A DNA stretch of 64,000 bases from a beta proteobacterium AAP51. GTDB lineage: Bacteria > Pseudomonadota > Gammaproteobacteria > Burkholderiales > Burkholderiaceae_C. The stretch is from assembly GCA_001295905.1 (NCBI GenBank), contig LJHT01000014.1, forward strand, positions 62,001 to 126,000. The letters run 5' to 3'. Every line of letters starts with the position of its first letter. Positions within the stretch are counted from its first letter, which is position 1. Of the stretch, positions 1 through 8,034 are shown piece after piece. Below the pieces are notes generated by a model, which ran no database searches, was not told the origin of the DNA, and was given only the letters and a program-made list of their open reading frames with translations. The translations under genes and the position numbers were made by a program.

Positions 1-35
1 GTTGGTCGCGTGTTCGAGTCACGCACGACCCACCA
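1..35 (+). tRNA. tRNA-Lys, 3' part (cut by window start)
   Basis: The first 35 bases contain a T arm (5-bp stem GCGTG/CACGC around TTCGAGT), the 3' acceptor strand ACGACCC, a discriminator A and an encoded CCA. The acceptor and variable-region sequence match the usual bacterial tRNA-Lys(TTT) pattern. The anticodon lies outside the window, so the isotype is inferred. A second tRNA-Lys gene follows 38 bases downstream. Confidence 0.7.
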
Positions 36-73
36 CCCGTGCCGCGACCCTGCGCGCACGGCATCAGTTTTCG

Positions 74-148
74 GGCTCCTAGCTCAGTTGGTAGAGCAGC
101 GGACTCTTAATCCGTTGGTCGACAGTTCGAATCTGTCGGGGCCCACCA
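74..148 (+). tRNA. tRNA-Lys (anticodon CTT)
   Basis: A full cloverleaf can be drawn. The acceptor GGGCTCC (74-80) pairs with GGGGCCC (138-144) with one G-U pair. The D arm reads AGCTCAGTTGGTAGAGC. The anticodon loop CTCTTAA carries CTT, which reads AAG lysine codons. The T arm is GACAG-TTCGAAT-CTGTC, and CCA is encoded at 146-148. It lies directly behind another lysine tRNA and before a terminator, so the pair is probably one transcript. It forms the left border of the photosynthesis cluster. Confidence 0.95.
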
Positions 149-156
149 AGAGATCA

Positions 157-192
157 CGGCCTGGATGGCGACATCCAGGCCGTTGTTCTTTT
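157..192 (+). terminator. Rho-independent terminator of the tRNA-Lys pair
   Basis: An 11-bp perfect stem (CGGCCTGGATG / CATCCAGGCCG) closes a GCGA tetraloop and is followed by the T-rich tail TTGTTCTTTT. It lies 9 bases after the CCA of the tRNA, as expected for the end of a tRNA transcript. Confidence 0.9.
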
Positions 193-268
193 CTGGGGCG
201 CGCCGCCTGCAGCGAAGCCCGAAGCGCCGGGTCCTACACTCGCCGCACTCCAGGAACCGAGGCGACGA

Positions 269-1267
269 ATGAATGCTGAAGCTGCTGCCCCCGCGCTGGG
301 CCTCACCCCCGCCAGCCGGCGCGCCCTGGGCCGTTCGGGCCTGCAGGTCTCGCCGCTGTGCTTCGGCTGCAATGTCTTCGGCTGGACGGTCGACGAGGCC
401 ACGAGCTTCAGCCTGCTCGACGCCTGGCTCGATGCCGGCTTCAACTTCATCGACACCGCCGACATCTATTCCACCTGGGTGCCCGGCCACGTGGGCGGCG
501 AAAGCGAAACCATCATCGGCAAGTGGCTGGCGCGCAGCGGGCGGCGCCAGCAGGTGGTGTTGGCCACGAAGGTGGGCAAACCCATGGGGCCCGGGCTGCA
601 GGGCCTGAAGCCGGCCTACATCCGCAGCGCGGTGGAAGCCTCGCTGCGCCGCCTGCAAACCGACCACATCGACCTCTACCAGACCCACGACGACGACGCC
701 GAGACGCCGCTGGCCGACACCCTGGGTGCCTTCGACGAACTCATCCGTGCGGGCAAGGTGCGCGCCATCGGCGCCTCGAACTACAGCGCACCGCGGCTGG
801 CCGAAGCCCTGCGCACCAGCGCCGAGCTGCAGCTGCCGCGTTTCGAAAGCCTGCAGCCGCTGTTCAACCTGATCGACCGCGCCGTGTTCGAAGACGCGCT
901 GCAGCCGCTGTGCGTGGCCGAAGGCGTGGGCGTCATCAACTACTACGGGCTGGCGGCGGGCTTCCTCACCGGCAAGTACCGCAGCGCCGAAGATGCTGGC
1001 AAGAGCGCGCGTGGGCCCAATGTGGTGAAGCGCTACCTGAACGAGCGCGGCCTGCGCGTGCTGGAGGCGCTGGACGTGGTGGCCGCGCGCCACGGCGCCA
1101 CGCCGGGCCAGGTGGCGCTGGCCTGGCAGCTGCAGCAGCCCGGCATCGCCGCGCCGATTGCCAGTGCCACCTCACTGGCGCAGCTGGCCGAACTGGCGGC
1201 CGCCACGCGCCTGCCGCTGGGGGCCGATGACCTTGCGGCCTTGAGCAGCGCCAGCGCCAGCCCCTGA
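269..1267 (+). CDS. Aldo/keto reductase
   Basis: 332 residues, a normal size for NADPH-dependent aldo/keto reductases, which reduce aldehydes and ketones in the cytoplasm. The catalytic tetrad pattern is visible: Asp in FIDTAD, Tyr in the following DIYSTW, Lys in LATKVGK and His in LYQTHDDD. The C-terminal NADPH-binding part includes GQVALAWQLQQPGIAAPI. It stands alone between the tRNA genes and the convergent ppsR-like gene. Nothing ties it to photosynthesis, and the substrate cannot be told. Confidence 0.9.
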   Translation: MNAEAAAPALGLTPASRRALGRSGLQVSPLCFGCNVFGWTVDEATSFSLLDAWLDAGFNFIDTADIYSTWVPGHVGGESETIIGKWLARSGRRQQVVLATKVGKPMGPGLQGLKPAYIRSAVEASLRRLQTDHIDLYQTHDDDAETPLADTLGAFDELIRAGKVRAIGASNYSAPRLAEALRTSAELQLPRFESLQPLFNLIDRAVFEDALQPLCVAEGVGVINYYGLAAGFLTGKYRSAEDAGKSARGPNVVKRYLNERGLRVLEALDVVAARHGATPGQVALAWQLQQPGIAAPIASATSLAQLAELAAATRLPLGADDLAALSSASASP

Positions 1268-1307
1268 AGGCGCCAGCAGCGCGGCAACCCTGCCCGCAGA
1301 GGCGCCG

Positions 1308-2714
1308 CTAATGCCGCGGCGGCACCAGCACGCTCAGGTGCGGCTGCTGGCGCAGCAGCGCCAGCTCCTCCAGCGTCACGCCCAGCATCTGCGCGGCCGC
1401 GGCCAGGTCGCCCTTGTGGCGGTCCAGCGCAGTGCGGATGAAGTGCTGCTGCGTCACGGCCTGGGCCTGGCGCAGCAGCGCGGGCAGCGGCGTGCTGCCC
1501 AGTTCGCCGGCCAGCGCGTCGATGGCGCGCAGCAGCGCGGCCGCACGCGCGTCGGCCGTGAGCACGTCGCTGCCGCAAGGCCGCAGCGTGATGCCGGCAT
1601 CGCCGCCTGCTACGTCGGCCAGCAGGGCGCCGGCCAGGTCCACGGCGAGGTCCAGCGATCCCGGGCGCAGCAGCATCACGCGCTGGCTGGGCGCCAGGCC
1701 CTGGGTGCGCAGGTGGCGCAGCAGCTTCTCGCTGTGGCCGGGCAGCCAGCGCGCCAGCGGCTGGCCGATCACGGCCTCGATGTCGGCTGCCTGCGCCATC
1801 TGGATAAAGGCGAGGTTGGCTTCGCGCACACGGCCTTCGCTGTCGGTGACGACGATGCCCTCGGGGGTGCCGTCGACGTGGCGCGCCAGGGCCGAGCCCA
1901 GCGCGAGCGGGTCGTCGGGGCTGGGGTCGGCCTGGCGCAGGCGCAGCAGCACGATGGGCAGGGTGGCGGCCGGCAGCCGTGTGGCCGTGAGCGCCAGGGA
2001 CAGGTGCGAACCGGCCAGCCTGGCCGGGGCGGCGGTGGCGGCGCCCTCGCTGGCCCGCGCCAGCAGCGCGGCCACCGAGGGCCGCGAGCGTGCGTCGAAG
2101 TGGCTGCCCAGCGCCCGGCCCTGGGCCGAGGCGGCATCCACCTGCAGCAGGCCCGCGGCAGCGGCGTTCACGGCCACCAGGCATTGGCGCTCGGTGTCCA
2201 CCGTGGCCACGGCATCGGTGGCCACCTGGTACAGCAGGCGGTAGCGCACCTCGTCGTGGCGCGCGCGCCAGTAGCTGCGTTCCAGCGCCTGCTGGGTGTC
2301 GAGAAAACGCTGCTGGATGGCGGCCAGGCTGCGCAGGTCGCGCCCCACGGCCAGCACCGGCCCATCTTCGCCCAGCCGCAGGGCCGTGTAGGCCACGGGC
2401 AGTTCGCCTTCAGCGCCGCCGTCGTGGTTCACCTCGCGCCGGCGGCCCTGGCCGTCGGTGCAGGCATCGGCCAGCAGGCTTTCGATCTTGCCGCGCGTGC
2501 CGTCGGTGACGGTCTGCGCCCAGGGGCGCCCGACCCAGGCTTCCGCGCCCGGGTTCATCGGTGCCTTTTCGTTCTGCGCCACGGCGGTGATGACGCCGGC
2601 CTGGTCGATGACCAGCGCGATGTCCGAAGACAGCGAGACGAAGGCGCGCGCCAGCCCCGCCGCGCAGCCCGAAAGCGCGCCCAGGTCGACCGTGGGGCGT
2701 GTGCTGCGGCTCAA
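1308..2714 (-). CDS. PpsR-like PAS-domain protein with degraded C-terminal HTH
   Basis: 468 residues from a TTG start (MSRSTRP). Its architecture parallels PpsR/CrtJ, the oxygen- and redox-responsive repressor of photosynthesis genes. It has an N-terminal PAS region (about 20-130), a linker with QQRFLDTQQALERSYWRARH matching the intact PpsR at 6491-7960, and further PAS regions (about 155-260 and 270-380). The C-terminal segment is unusual. The intact copy carries NRASAALLLGLSRQSLYVKL and a Cys just before it. This one reads DLAAAAQMLGVTLEELALLR followed by QQPHLSVLVPPRH, with no recognition-helix match, no basic tail and no equivalent Cys. It lies 91 bp after bchP, so it is probably co-transcribed with bchG-bchP. 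It may be a non-DNA-binding partner or a decaying duplicate. Confidence 0.8.
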   Translation of the reverse strand: MSRSTRPTVDLGALSGCAAGLARAFVSLSSDIALVIDQAGVITAVAQNEKAPMNPGAEAWVGRPWAQTVTDGTRGKIESLLADACTDGQGRRREVNHDGGAEGELPVAYTALRLGEDGPVLAVGRDLRSLAAIQQRFLDTQQALERSYWRARHDEVRYRLLYQVATDAVATVDTERQCLVAVNAAAAGLLQVDAASAQGRALGSHFDARSRPSVAALLARASEGAATAAPARLAGSHLSLALTATRLPAATLPIVLLRLRQADPSPDDPLALGSALARHVDGTPEGIVVTDSEGRVREANLAFIQMAQAADIEAVIGQPLARWLPGHSEKLLRHLRTQGLAPSQRVMLLRPGSLDLAVDLAGALLADVAGGDAGITLRPCGSDVLTADARAAALLRAIDALAGELGSTPLPALLRQAQAVTQQHFIRTALDRHKGDLAAAAQMLGVTLEELALLRQQPHLSVLVPPRH

Positions 2715-2805
2715 GGGTGCACGCTTTCAGGGCTGGCGGGGCAGCAGGTGCGGCAGGTAAGGAACAGACGCGGCCGGCCCGGCAGGACTGGGGCCGCGCT
2801 GCCGC

Positions 2806-4032
2806 TCAGACACGCGCCAGGCCGAGCAGGTGGGCCATGTCCTTGAAGAAGATGCGCACGTGGGCCATGGGCTTCTTGCGCACCAGCTCCTTGTTCATGT
2901 AGCTCTCGAAGGTGAGCTGCTGCACATCCTTGTCCATGCAGATCTTGACGAAGCTCTCGCGGCGCTTGTCGCTGCTGTACCAGAAGCGCTGCATGATGCC
3001 GAGCACCCAGAACACGCGGCCGTGCGCCTTCATGAAGCGCTTGCGCGCGCCGGCCAGCGCGCTGGCCTTGCCGGTGCGCAGGAACTCCTGCGCCGCTTCT
3101 GCCGCCAGCCGCCCGCCGTACATGGCGTAGTAGATGCCTTCGCCGGAAGAGGGCGCCACCACGCCGGCAGCGTCGCCGGCCAGCACGACGTTGCGGCCAT
3201 CGTCCCACTTCTTCAGCGGCTTCATGGGCAGCGGCGCGCCTTCGCGGCGCACGGTTTCGAAGTGCGCCATGCCCGCGGCTTCGCGCAGCGTGGCAGTGGC
3301 CGTGCGCAAGGAGAAGCCCTTGTCGGCGCTGCCGGTGCCGATGCTGAGGGTGTCGCCGTGCGGGAACACCCAGCCGTAAAAGTCGGGGCTGAGTTCGCCG
3401 CGGTAGTACACGTCGCAGCGCGTGCCGTCGTAGCCCGCGGGCTTTTCCGCCGGGGCGCGCACGATCTCGTGGTACGCGAAGACGTAGTCGGTGTCCTGCG
3501 CGCAGGGCACGCATTGCTGGGCCACCGCCGAGCGTGCGCCGTCGGCGCCAATGACACAGCGCGCGCGCACCGAAGCCGCGTGGCCGGCCGGGTTCTTGGA
3601 GGTCGCACCTTCGGGCGTGCGGGCGCGGAAATGCACCACGGCCATGCCGTCGTCGGTGTACTCCACGCGTTCGAAGCTGCCGGTGGCGCGCACCGCGCCG
3701 CTGCCGGCGGCACGCTGGCGCAGCCATTCGTCGAAGTGCTCGCGGTCGACCATGCCGACGTAGCCGTTTTCGATGGGGATGTCGACCTTGCGGTCGGCCG
3801 GCGAGATCATGCGGGCCGAGCGCGCCTTGGCCACCAGCAGGTGGTCGGGGATGGCGAAATCCTTGATGGCGCGGGGCGGTATGGCCCCGCCGCAGGGCTT
3901 GATGCGGCCGTCGCGGTCGAGCAGCAGCACGCTGCGGCCCTGGCCGGCGAGGTCGTGCGCGGCGGTGGCGCCGGCGGGGCCGCCGCCGATGACGACCACG
4001 TCATAAGCCTTGGTGGTGTCGTGTGCACTCAT
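2806..4032 (-). CDS. bchP: Geranylgeranyl (bacterio)chlorophyll reductase BchP
   Basis: 408 residues. BchP reduces three double bonds of the geranylgeranyl tail of bacteriochlorophyll a to phytyl, using NADPH. The N-terminal FAD-binding Rossmann motif VVVIGGGPAGATAAHDLA is at about residues 11-28, followed by the family signature KPCGGAIPPRAIKDF. The second FAD contact GDAAGVVAPSSGEGIYYAM is also present. The start at 4032 is chosen because its ATGA overlaps the stop of the upstream transporter gene, indicating translational coupling. Order bchG, transporter, bchP is the same as in Rhodobacter. Confidence 0.96.
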   Translation of the reverse strand: MSAHDTTKAYDVVVIGGGPAGATAAHDLAGQGRSVLLLDRDGRIKPCGGAIPPRAIKDFAIPDHLLVAKARSARMISPADRKVDIPIENGYVGMVDREHFDEWLRQRAAGSGAVRATGSFERVEYTDDGMAVVHFRARTPEGATSKNPAGHAASVRARCVIGADGARSAVAQQCVPCAQDTDYVFAYHEIVRAPAEKPAGYDGTRCDVYYRGELSPDFYGWVFPHGDTLSIGTGSADKGFSLRTATATLREAAGMAHFETVRREGAPLPMKPLKKWDDGRNVVLAGDAAGVVAPSSGEGIYYAMYGGRLAAEAAQEFLRTGKASALAGARKRFMKAHGRVFWVLGIMQRFWYSSDKRRESFVKICMDKDVQQLTFESYMNKELVRKKPMAHVRIFFKDMAHLLGLARV

Positions 4033-5471
4033 GAAGAACCTCCGGCCCGAAGGGCCTGGGCGTCGGCAGGGCCGACCAGGGGCGCGGCCAGGGCCGCAGA
4101 ACTTGAAACCGCGCCGGCGTTGCGCAGGGCTGGCGCGGCGATGCGCGCGGCCAGCCAGGCCGCAGCCACGAACATGCAGGCTTCCAGCGCAAACACCGCC
4201 GCATAGGCGCTGCCCTGGTGGCCGATGAGCCAGCGCGCCACGTCGCTGGCGGCGGCGCCGAAGAGGCCACCCACCGCAAAGCCGATGGCCTGCGCAGCGC
4301 CCCACAGGCCCATGCGCGTGCCTTCACGCGGCTGGCCCTCGGCGTTGTGGCCACCGGTGTTGTGACCACTCGCCAGGCTCATCATCGAACCGATGGCGGC
4401 GATGGAGAAGGCACCGTTGGCCACGCCCAGCAGGAAGACGTTGGCGCGCAGGGGCCAGTGCGGGGCCACCGAGCCCGCCACCACCATGCCCAGCAGCGCA
4501 ACGCCCGAGGCCAGGCAGCCACCCACCGTCCAGGCGCGCAAGGAGCCCAGGCGCGCACCGCCCACGCGCCGGCCCGCCAGCGCGGCGAGCAGCATGCCTG
4601 TCAGCGTGCCGCCGTGCTGCACGCCCGCCAGCTGCGTGGAAGCGCCCGGCGAATAGCCGAACACCGCGCCCGCGAAGGGCTCGAGGATGAGGTCTTGCGT
4701 GCTGTAGGCCAGCATCGACACGAAGACGAAGATGGTGAAGCGGCGGGCATCGGGCTCGCGCCACACCTCGCGCAGCGCGGCCATGAAGTCGGGCTTGGCA
4801 GCCTGGCCCGCTTGGGCTGGCGCAGGCGAGGCAACCAGGCGGCCCGGGCCTTCCACGCCCCACAGCGCCAGCAGCGTGACGCTCACGGCGATGAGCGACA
4901 CCACGCCCGAGACCGTCATCAGCCGCACGGCCGAGTAGGGGTCGAGGAAGCGCCCGGCCACGCCGGCCGTGACGGCAAAGCCCACGATCATCATCACCCA
5001 CACGAGCGCCGCCGCCGAGGCCCGGCGCGGGGCGTCCACGCGCTTGGCCAGCAGCACCAGCAGCGACGTGCCCCCGGCGCTGACGCCCAGGCCCACCAGC
5101 GCAAAGCTCAGCACCGCCAGGGCGATGCCCCAGCTGCGGTCGTCGGCCATCCAGGTGGTGGCCACGGCGGCACCGAAGCCGCCCAGCGCCAGCACGGCCA
5201 TGCCGCCCACGATCCACGGCGTGCGGCGCCCGCCCACGTCGCTGCCATAGCCCATGCGCGGGCGGCTGAGCTGCACCGCATAGTGCAACGCCACCAGCAG
5301 GCCCGGCAGCAGCGCCGGCAGGGCCAGCTCCACCACCATCACACGGTTCAGCGTGGAGGTGGTGAGCACCACCACCGCGCCCAGCATGGCCTGCACCAGG
5401 CCCAGGCGGGCGATGCCCAGCCAGCCCAGCGAAGGCAGCGCGGTGGTGCCGCCGTTCACGCCGCCGTTCAT
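4029..5471 (-). CDS. PucC/BCD-family transporter between bchG and bchP (ORF428-type)
   Basis: 480-residue, twelve-helix major facilitator protein of the bacteriochlorophyll-delivery (BCD) subfamily. The family marks STLNRVMVVEL (helix 1-2 region) and QDLILEPFAGAVFG (middle of the protein) are present. Homologues at this position (ORF428 of Rhodobacter capsulatus) are thought to deliver pigment or aid light-harvesting assembly in the membrane. It overlaps bchG by ATGA (start at 5471) and bchP by ATGA, so all three are translated as a unit. Two further family members, LhaA and PucC, occur in this window. Confidence 0.9.
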   Translation of the reverse strand: MNGGVNGGTTALPSLGWLGIARLGLVQAMLGAVVVLTTSTLNRVMVVELALPALLPGLLVALHYAVQLSRPRMGYGSDVGGRRTPWIVGGMAVLALGGFGAAVATTWMADDRSWGIALAVLSFALVGLGVSAGGTSLLVLLAKRVDAPRRASAAALVWVMMIVGFAVTAGVAGRFLDPYSAVRLMTVSGVVSLIAVSVTLLALWGVEGPGRLVASPAPAQAGQAAKPDFMAALREVWREPDARRFTIFVFVSMLAYSTQDLILEPFAGAVFGYSPGASTQLAGVQHGGTLTGMLLAALAGRRVGGARLGSLRAWTVGGCLASGVALLGMVVAGSVAPHWPLRANVFLLGVANGAFSIAAIGSMMSLASGHNTGGHNAEGQPREGTRMGLWGAAQAIGFAVGGLFGAAASDVARWLIGHQGSAYAAVFALEACMFVAAAWLAARIAAPALRNAGAVSSSAALAAPLVGPADAQALRAGGSS

Positions 5472-6400
5472 ACCGCCACCACCAGGGCCAGCCCGCGCAG
5501 CGCGAAGGCGCTGACCATCATGCCGCTGACGAAGAGCGGCACGCCGAAGCCGCTGTACCAGAGTGCGTGGCGCACGGGGTCGGCCAGGAAGCGCCGCATC
5601 ATCAGCGCCTGCCCCGTCAGCAGCGCGGCAATGGCCAGCGCATGCCAGGGCTGGCCCCAGGCCAGCAGCAGGCCGATGACCACCACCTGCGGCACCGCCA
5701 TGATCCAGCAGGCGGCGCGCGCCGCCCCCTTCACACCCAGGCGCACCGGGAGCGAGCCGATGCCCATCTGGCGGTCGCCCTCGATGGCCTTGAAATCGTT
5801 CAGCGTCATGATGCCGTGGGCGCCCAGGCTGTACAGCAGCGCCAGCGCCAGCGAGGCCGCCGCCGGCGCCTGGCCACCCGCCATCACCACGCCGCCGGTC
5901 ACCCAGGCCAGGCCTTCGTAGCACAGGCCGCAGGCCAGGCAGCCCCACCAGCCGTTGCGCTTCAGGCGCAGGGGCGGGGCGCTGTAGGCCCAGGCCAGCA
6001 GCAGGCCCAGCACCGTGGCGCCGAAGCCCCAGGGCCCCAGCAACGTGGCGACGGCCAGCGACAGCAGCGTCCAGACCAGGGCGATGTAAAGCCCCCATTG
6101 CCCCGGCATGCGGCCCGATGGAATGGGGCGCTGCGGTTCGTTGATGGCGTCGACATGGCGGTCGAACCAGTCGTTCACGGCCTGGCTGGTGGCGCAGACC
6201 AGCGGCCCCGTGAGCAGCAGCCCCACCAGGATGAGCGGCCAGTGCGCGGCCAGCGGCACGCCCGAGGCCACCACGCCGCAGCTGAAAGCCCACATCGGCG
6301 GAAACCACGTCACCGGTTTCAGCAACTCGGCAATGGCCGAAGGCGCGGGGAAAGTGGCGGGCGCAGCCCGGGCCGTGGAGGTCATGGGTGCATCTTGCAC
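5468..6400 (-). CDS. bchG: Bacteriochlorophyll synthase BchG
   Basis: About 305-310 residues. BchG is a membrane prenyltransferase that attaches geranylgeranyl diphosphate to bacteriochlorophyllide a. The UbiA-type motifs are visible: QAVNDWFDRHVDAINEPQRP near residue 90 and the second aspartate-rich stretch GIMTLNDFKAIEGDRQMGIG near 200. About nine hydrophobic helices follow. The start is uncertain: a GTG at 6400 or an ATG at 6385 (MTSTARA). It is the first gene of the bchG-transporter-bchP-ppsR-like unit, and a double PpsR-type operator lies just upstream. Confidence 0.96.
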   Translation of the reverse strand: MQDAPMTSTARAAPATFPAPSAIAELLKPVTWFPPMWAFSCGVVASGVPLAAHWPLILVGLLLTGPLVCATSQAVNDWFDRHVDAINEPQRPIPSGRMPGQWGLYIALVWTLLSLAVATLLGPWGFGATVLGLLLAWAYSAPPLRLKRNGWWGCLACGLCYEGLAWVTGGVVMAGGQAPAAASLALALLYSLGAHGIMTLNDFKAIEGDRQMGIGSLPVRLGVKGAARAACWIMAVPQVVVIGLLLAWGQPWHALAIAALLTGQALMMRRFLADPVRHALWYSGFGVPLFVSGMMVSAFALRGLALVVAV

Positions 6401-6414
6401 CTGACACCCCGTGG

Positions 6415-6458
6415 CGTCAATCTATGTTTACACCTGAATCTGTCAACCTGATCTGTCA
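6415..6458. promoter_or_regulatory. Double PpsR-type operator and promoter of bchG
   Basis: Two palindromes close to TGT-N12-ACA are seen: CGTCAATCTATGTTTACA (6415-6432) and TGTCAACCTGATCTGTCA (6441-6458), exactly 8 bp apart. On the minus strand TTGACA lies inside the second site, followed after 16 bp by TAGATT, a plausible sigma70 promoter buried in the operator. PpsR/CrtJ is known to bind such paired palindromes cooperatively. Binding here is inferred. Confidence 0.7.
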
Positions 6459-6490
6459 ATCAGGCAGACAGGCTGGCAGGGCCGTGCGGG

Positions 6491-7960
6491 CTACTCTTCG
6501 CCGCCCAGGCTGCCCAGGCCGTAACGCCGCAGCTTCACGTACAGGCTCTGGCGCGACAGGCCCAGCAGCAGCGCGGCCGAGGCGCGGTTGTCGTTCGACA
6601 TCTGCAGCGCGGTCTCGATGCACAGCTGCTCGATGAGGTCGGTGGTTTCGCTGACGATGTCCTTCAGCGGCGTGCGGCCCACCAGCTCGGTGAGCTCGTC
6701 GACCGAACGTGTCATCGCACGGCCGTTCTCGGCCTCGGGCTTGACGCGGCGTTCGATGTCGCGGATGGCGAAGGCCAGCACTGTGCTGGCGCCGGGCGAC
6801 AGCTGGGCGGCCGAGATCTCGACCTCCACCTCGGTGCCGTACTCGCCGCGCAGCGCAGTGACGAAGCGCCCCACGCTGCCGCGCTGGCGCAGGTTGGTGA
6901 TGAGCACGCCCAGTTCCACGCCGGTGCGGCCCAGCCAGCGGTCGAGGGCCTCGCCGCGGGCCTGGTCTTCCGTGCTCAGTTCGGCCAGCGTAAGGAAGGC
7001 GCGGTTGGCGGTGAGCACGCGGCCGGTTTCGTCGCAAAACACCAGCCCGTCGGGCGAGTTCTGCACGAAGGCGGCCAGCGTGGCTTCCCAGTCTTCACCC
7101 GGCGCGGGCAGGGTGCGTCGGCCGGTGCCACGCCGCGCTGCCGCGGGTGCGGCGGCCGCCACCGGGGCCAGGCGCACGAGCACCAGCACGGCGTCTTCCT
7201 GGCGAAAGACCGAGGCCGACACGGCCACTTCCCCGGCGCCTTCCAGCAGGCGGGCGCGCACGGCGTCCTTCTTGCCCACCGAGCGCGCTGCGGCCAGCAG
7301 GTCTTGCAGGCGTTCGCCGTCGGCCGCTTCGAACAGCGTGGACAGCGTCACACCCACCAGCTTGGCGCGGCTGCTGGCGCACAGCGTGCGTGCTGCGGGG
7401 TTGGCTTCCAGCACCTTCTGTGTGCCGCCGTCGACGATGAGCACGGCTTCCGAGGAGGTTTCCAGCAGGTGCCGGTAACGCGTTTCGGCTTCGCGGCTGC
7501 GCCAGTAATCGCGCTCCATCGCCTGCTGCGTGTCTATCAGGCGGCGCTGCAGCGCCACGGTGGCGCGCAGATCGCGGGCGAAAGCGATGATGCGGCCCCG
7601 GCCTTGCGGGGCATCGCCCAGGCTCACGGCTGAATACAGCAGCGGCAGTTCGTCGCCGTTCTCGGCGGGGTGGTTCACCTGGCGCCAGCGGCCCACTTCG
7701 GCGTCGGCGGCGGCCTGTGCGTCGCGCAGCAGCGCTTCCACCTTCTGCCGGCTGTCGGGCGCCACGGTCTGCACCCAGGGCTTGCCGCGCCAGGCACGCA
7801 CCCGCTGCGCGGCGGCGTCGTCGCCCTGCACCACCACTTCGAGAATGGTGCCCTCGTGGTCCAGCACCAGTGCCAGGTCGCTGGAAGCCTGCACCAGACG
7901 CGCAGCGCTCCGGGCGTCGAGGGCGCCTAGAACGAGCGGCTCACCGGGGGGTCGGGGCAT
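6491..7960 (-). CDS. ppsR: Transcriptional repressor PpsR (CrtJ)
   Basis: 489 residues. PpsR represses bacteriochlorophyll, carotenoid and LH2 genes under oxygen by binding TGT-N12-ACA palindromes. PAS regions lie at about 20-135, 155-265 and 290-405, with the Q-linker helix (QQAMERDYWRSREAETRYRH) between the first two. The C-terminal Fis-type helix-turn-helix NRASAALLLGLSRQSLYVKL (458-477) is canonical. Cys447 corresponds to the redox Cys known near the HTH in Rhodobacter CrtJ. Its own promoter has a double PpsR operator, so autoregulation is likely. aerR/ppaA lies upstream on the same strand. Confidence 0.96.
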   Translation of the reverse strand: MPRPPGEPLVLGALDARSAARLVQASSDLALVLDHEGTILEVVVQGDDAAAQRVRAWRGKPWVQTVAPDSRQKVEALLRDAQAAADAEVGRWRQVNHPAENGDELPLLYSAVSLGDAPQGRGRIIAFARDLRATVALQRRLIDTQQAMERDYWRSREAETRYRHLLETSSEAVLIVDGGTQKVLEANPAARTLCASSRAKLVGVTLSTLFEAADGERLQDLLAAARSVGKKDAVRARLLEGAGEVAVSASVFRQEDAVLVLVRLAPVAAAAPAAARRGTGRRTLPAPGEDWEATLAAFVQNSPDGLVFCDETGRVLTANRAFLTLAELSTEDQARGEALDRWLGRTGVELGVLITNLRQRGSVGRFVTALRGEYGTEVEVEISAAQLSPGASTVLAFAIRDIERRVKPEAENGRAMTRSVDELTELVGRTPLKDIVSETTDLIEQLCIETALQMSNDNRASAALLLGLSRQSLYVKLRRYGLGSLGGEE

Positions 7961-7970
7961 GGACCTGTGC

Positions 7971-8014
7971 CGTTAATTTTAGTTGACAGATTGGCTTGTC
8001 AAGCCAAGTTTACA
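7971..8014. promoter_or_regulatory. Double PpsR-type operator upstream of ppsR
   Basis: CGTTAATTTTAGTTGACA (7971-7988) and the perfect consensus TGTCAAGCCAAGTTTACA (7997-8014) are separated by exactly 8 bp. Minus-strand TTGACA lies in the second site, and an A/T-rich candidate -10 lies in the first. The pair sits 11-54 bp from the ppsR start codon, so the most direct reading is negative autoregulation. Confidence 0.8.
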
Positions 8015-8034
8015 GCACAAGCCCGTGACCTGGA

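Noticed and set aside
1-148. Attachment-site duplication of the tRNA-Lys 3' end
   Set aside because: No second copy of the T-arm/acceptor sequence was noticed elsewhere in the window apart from the two tRNA genes themselves.
1311-2846. Long open frame (511 codons) on the plus strand opposite the ppsR-like gene
   Set aside because: It is rich in Arg, Gln and His with no domain, typical of antisense frames in GC-rich coding DNA. The minus-strand frame has clear PAS homology. Many similar frames elsewhere were dropped for the same reason.
6454-6470. TGT-N11-ACA element upstream of bchG
   Set aside because: The spacing is 11 and not 12, and it overlaps better-placed N12 sites with the 8-bp gap seen at other promoters.
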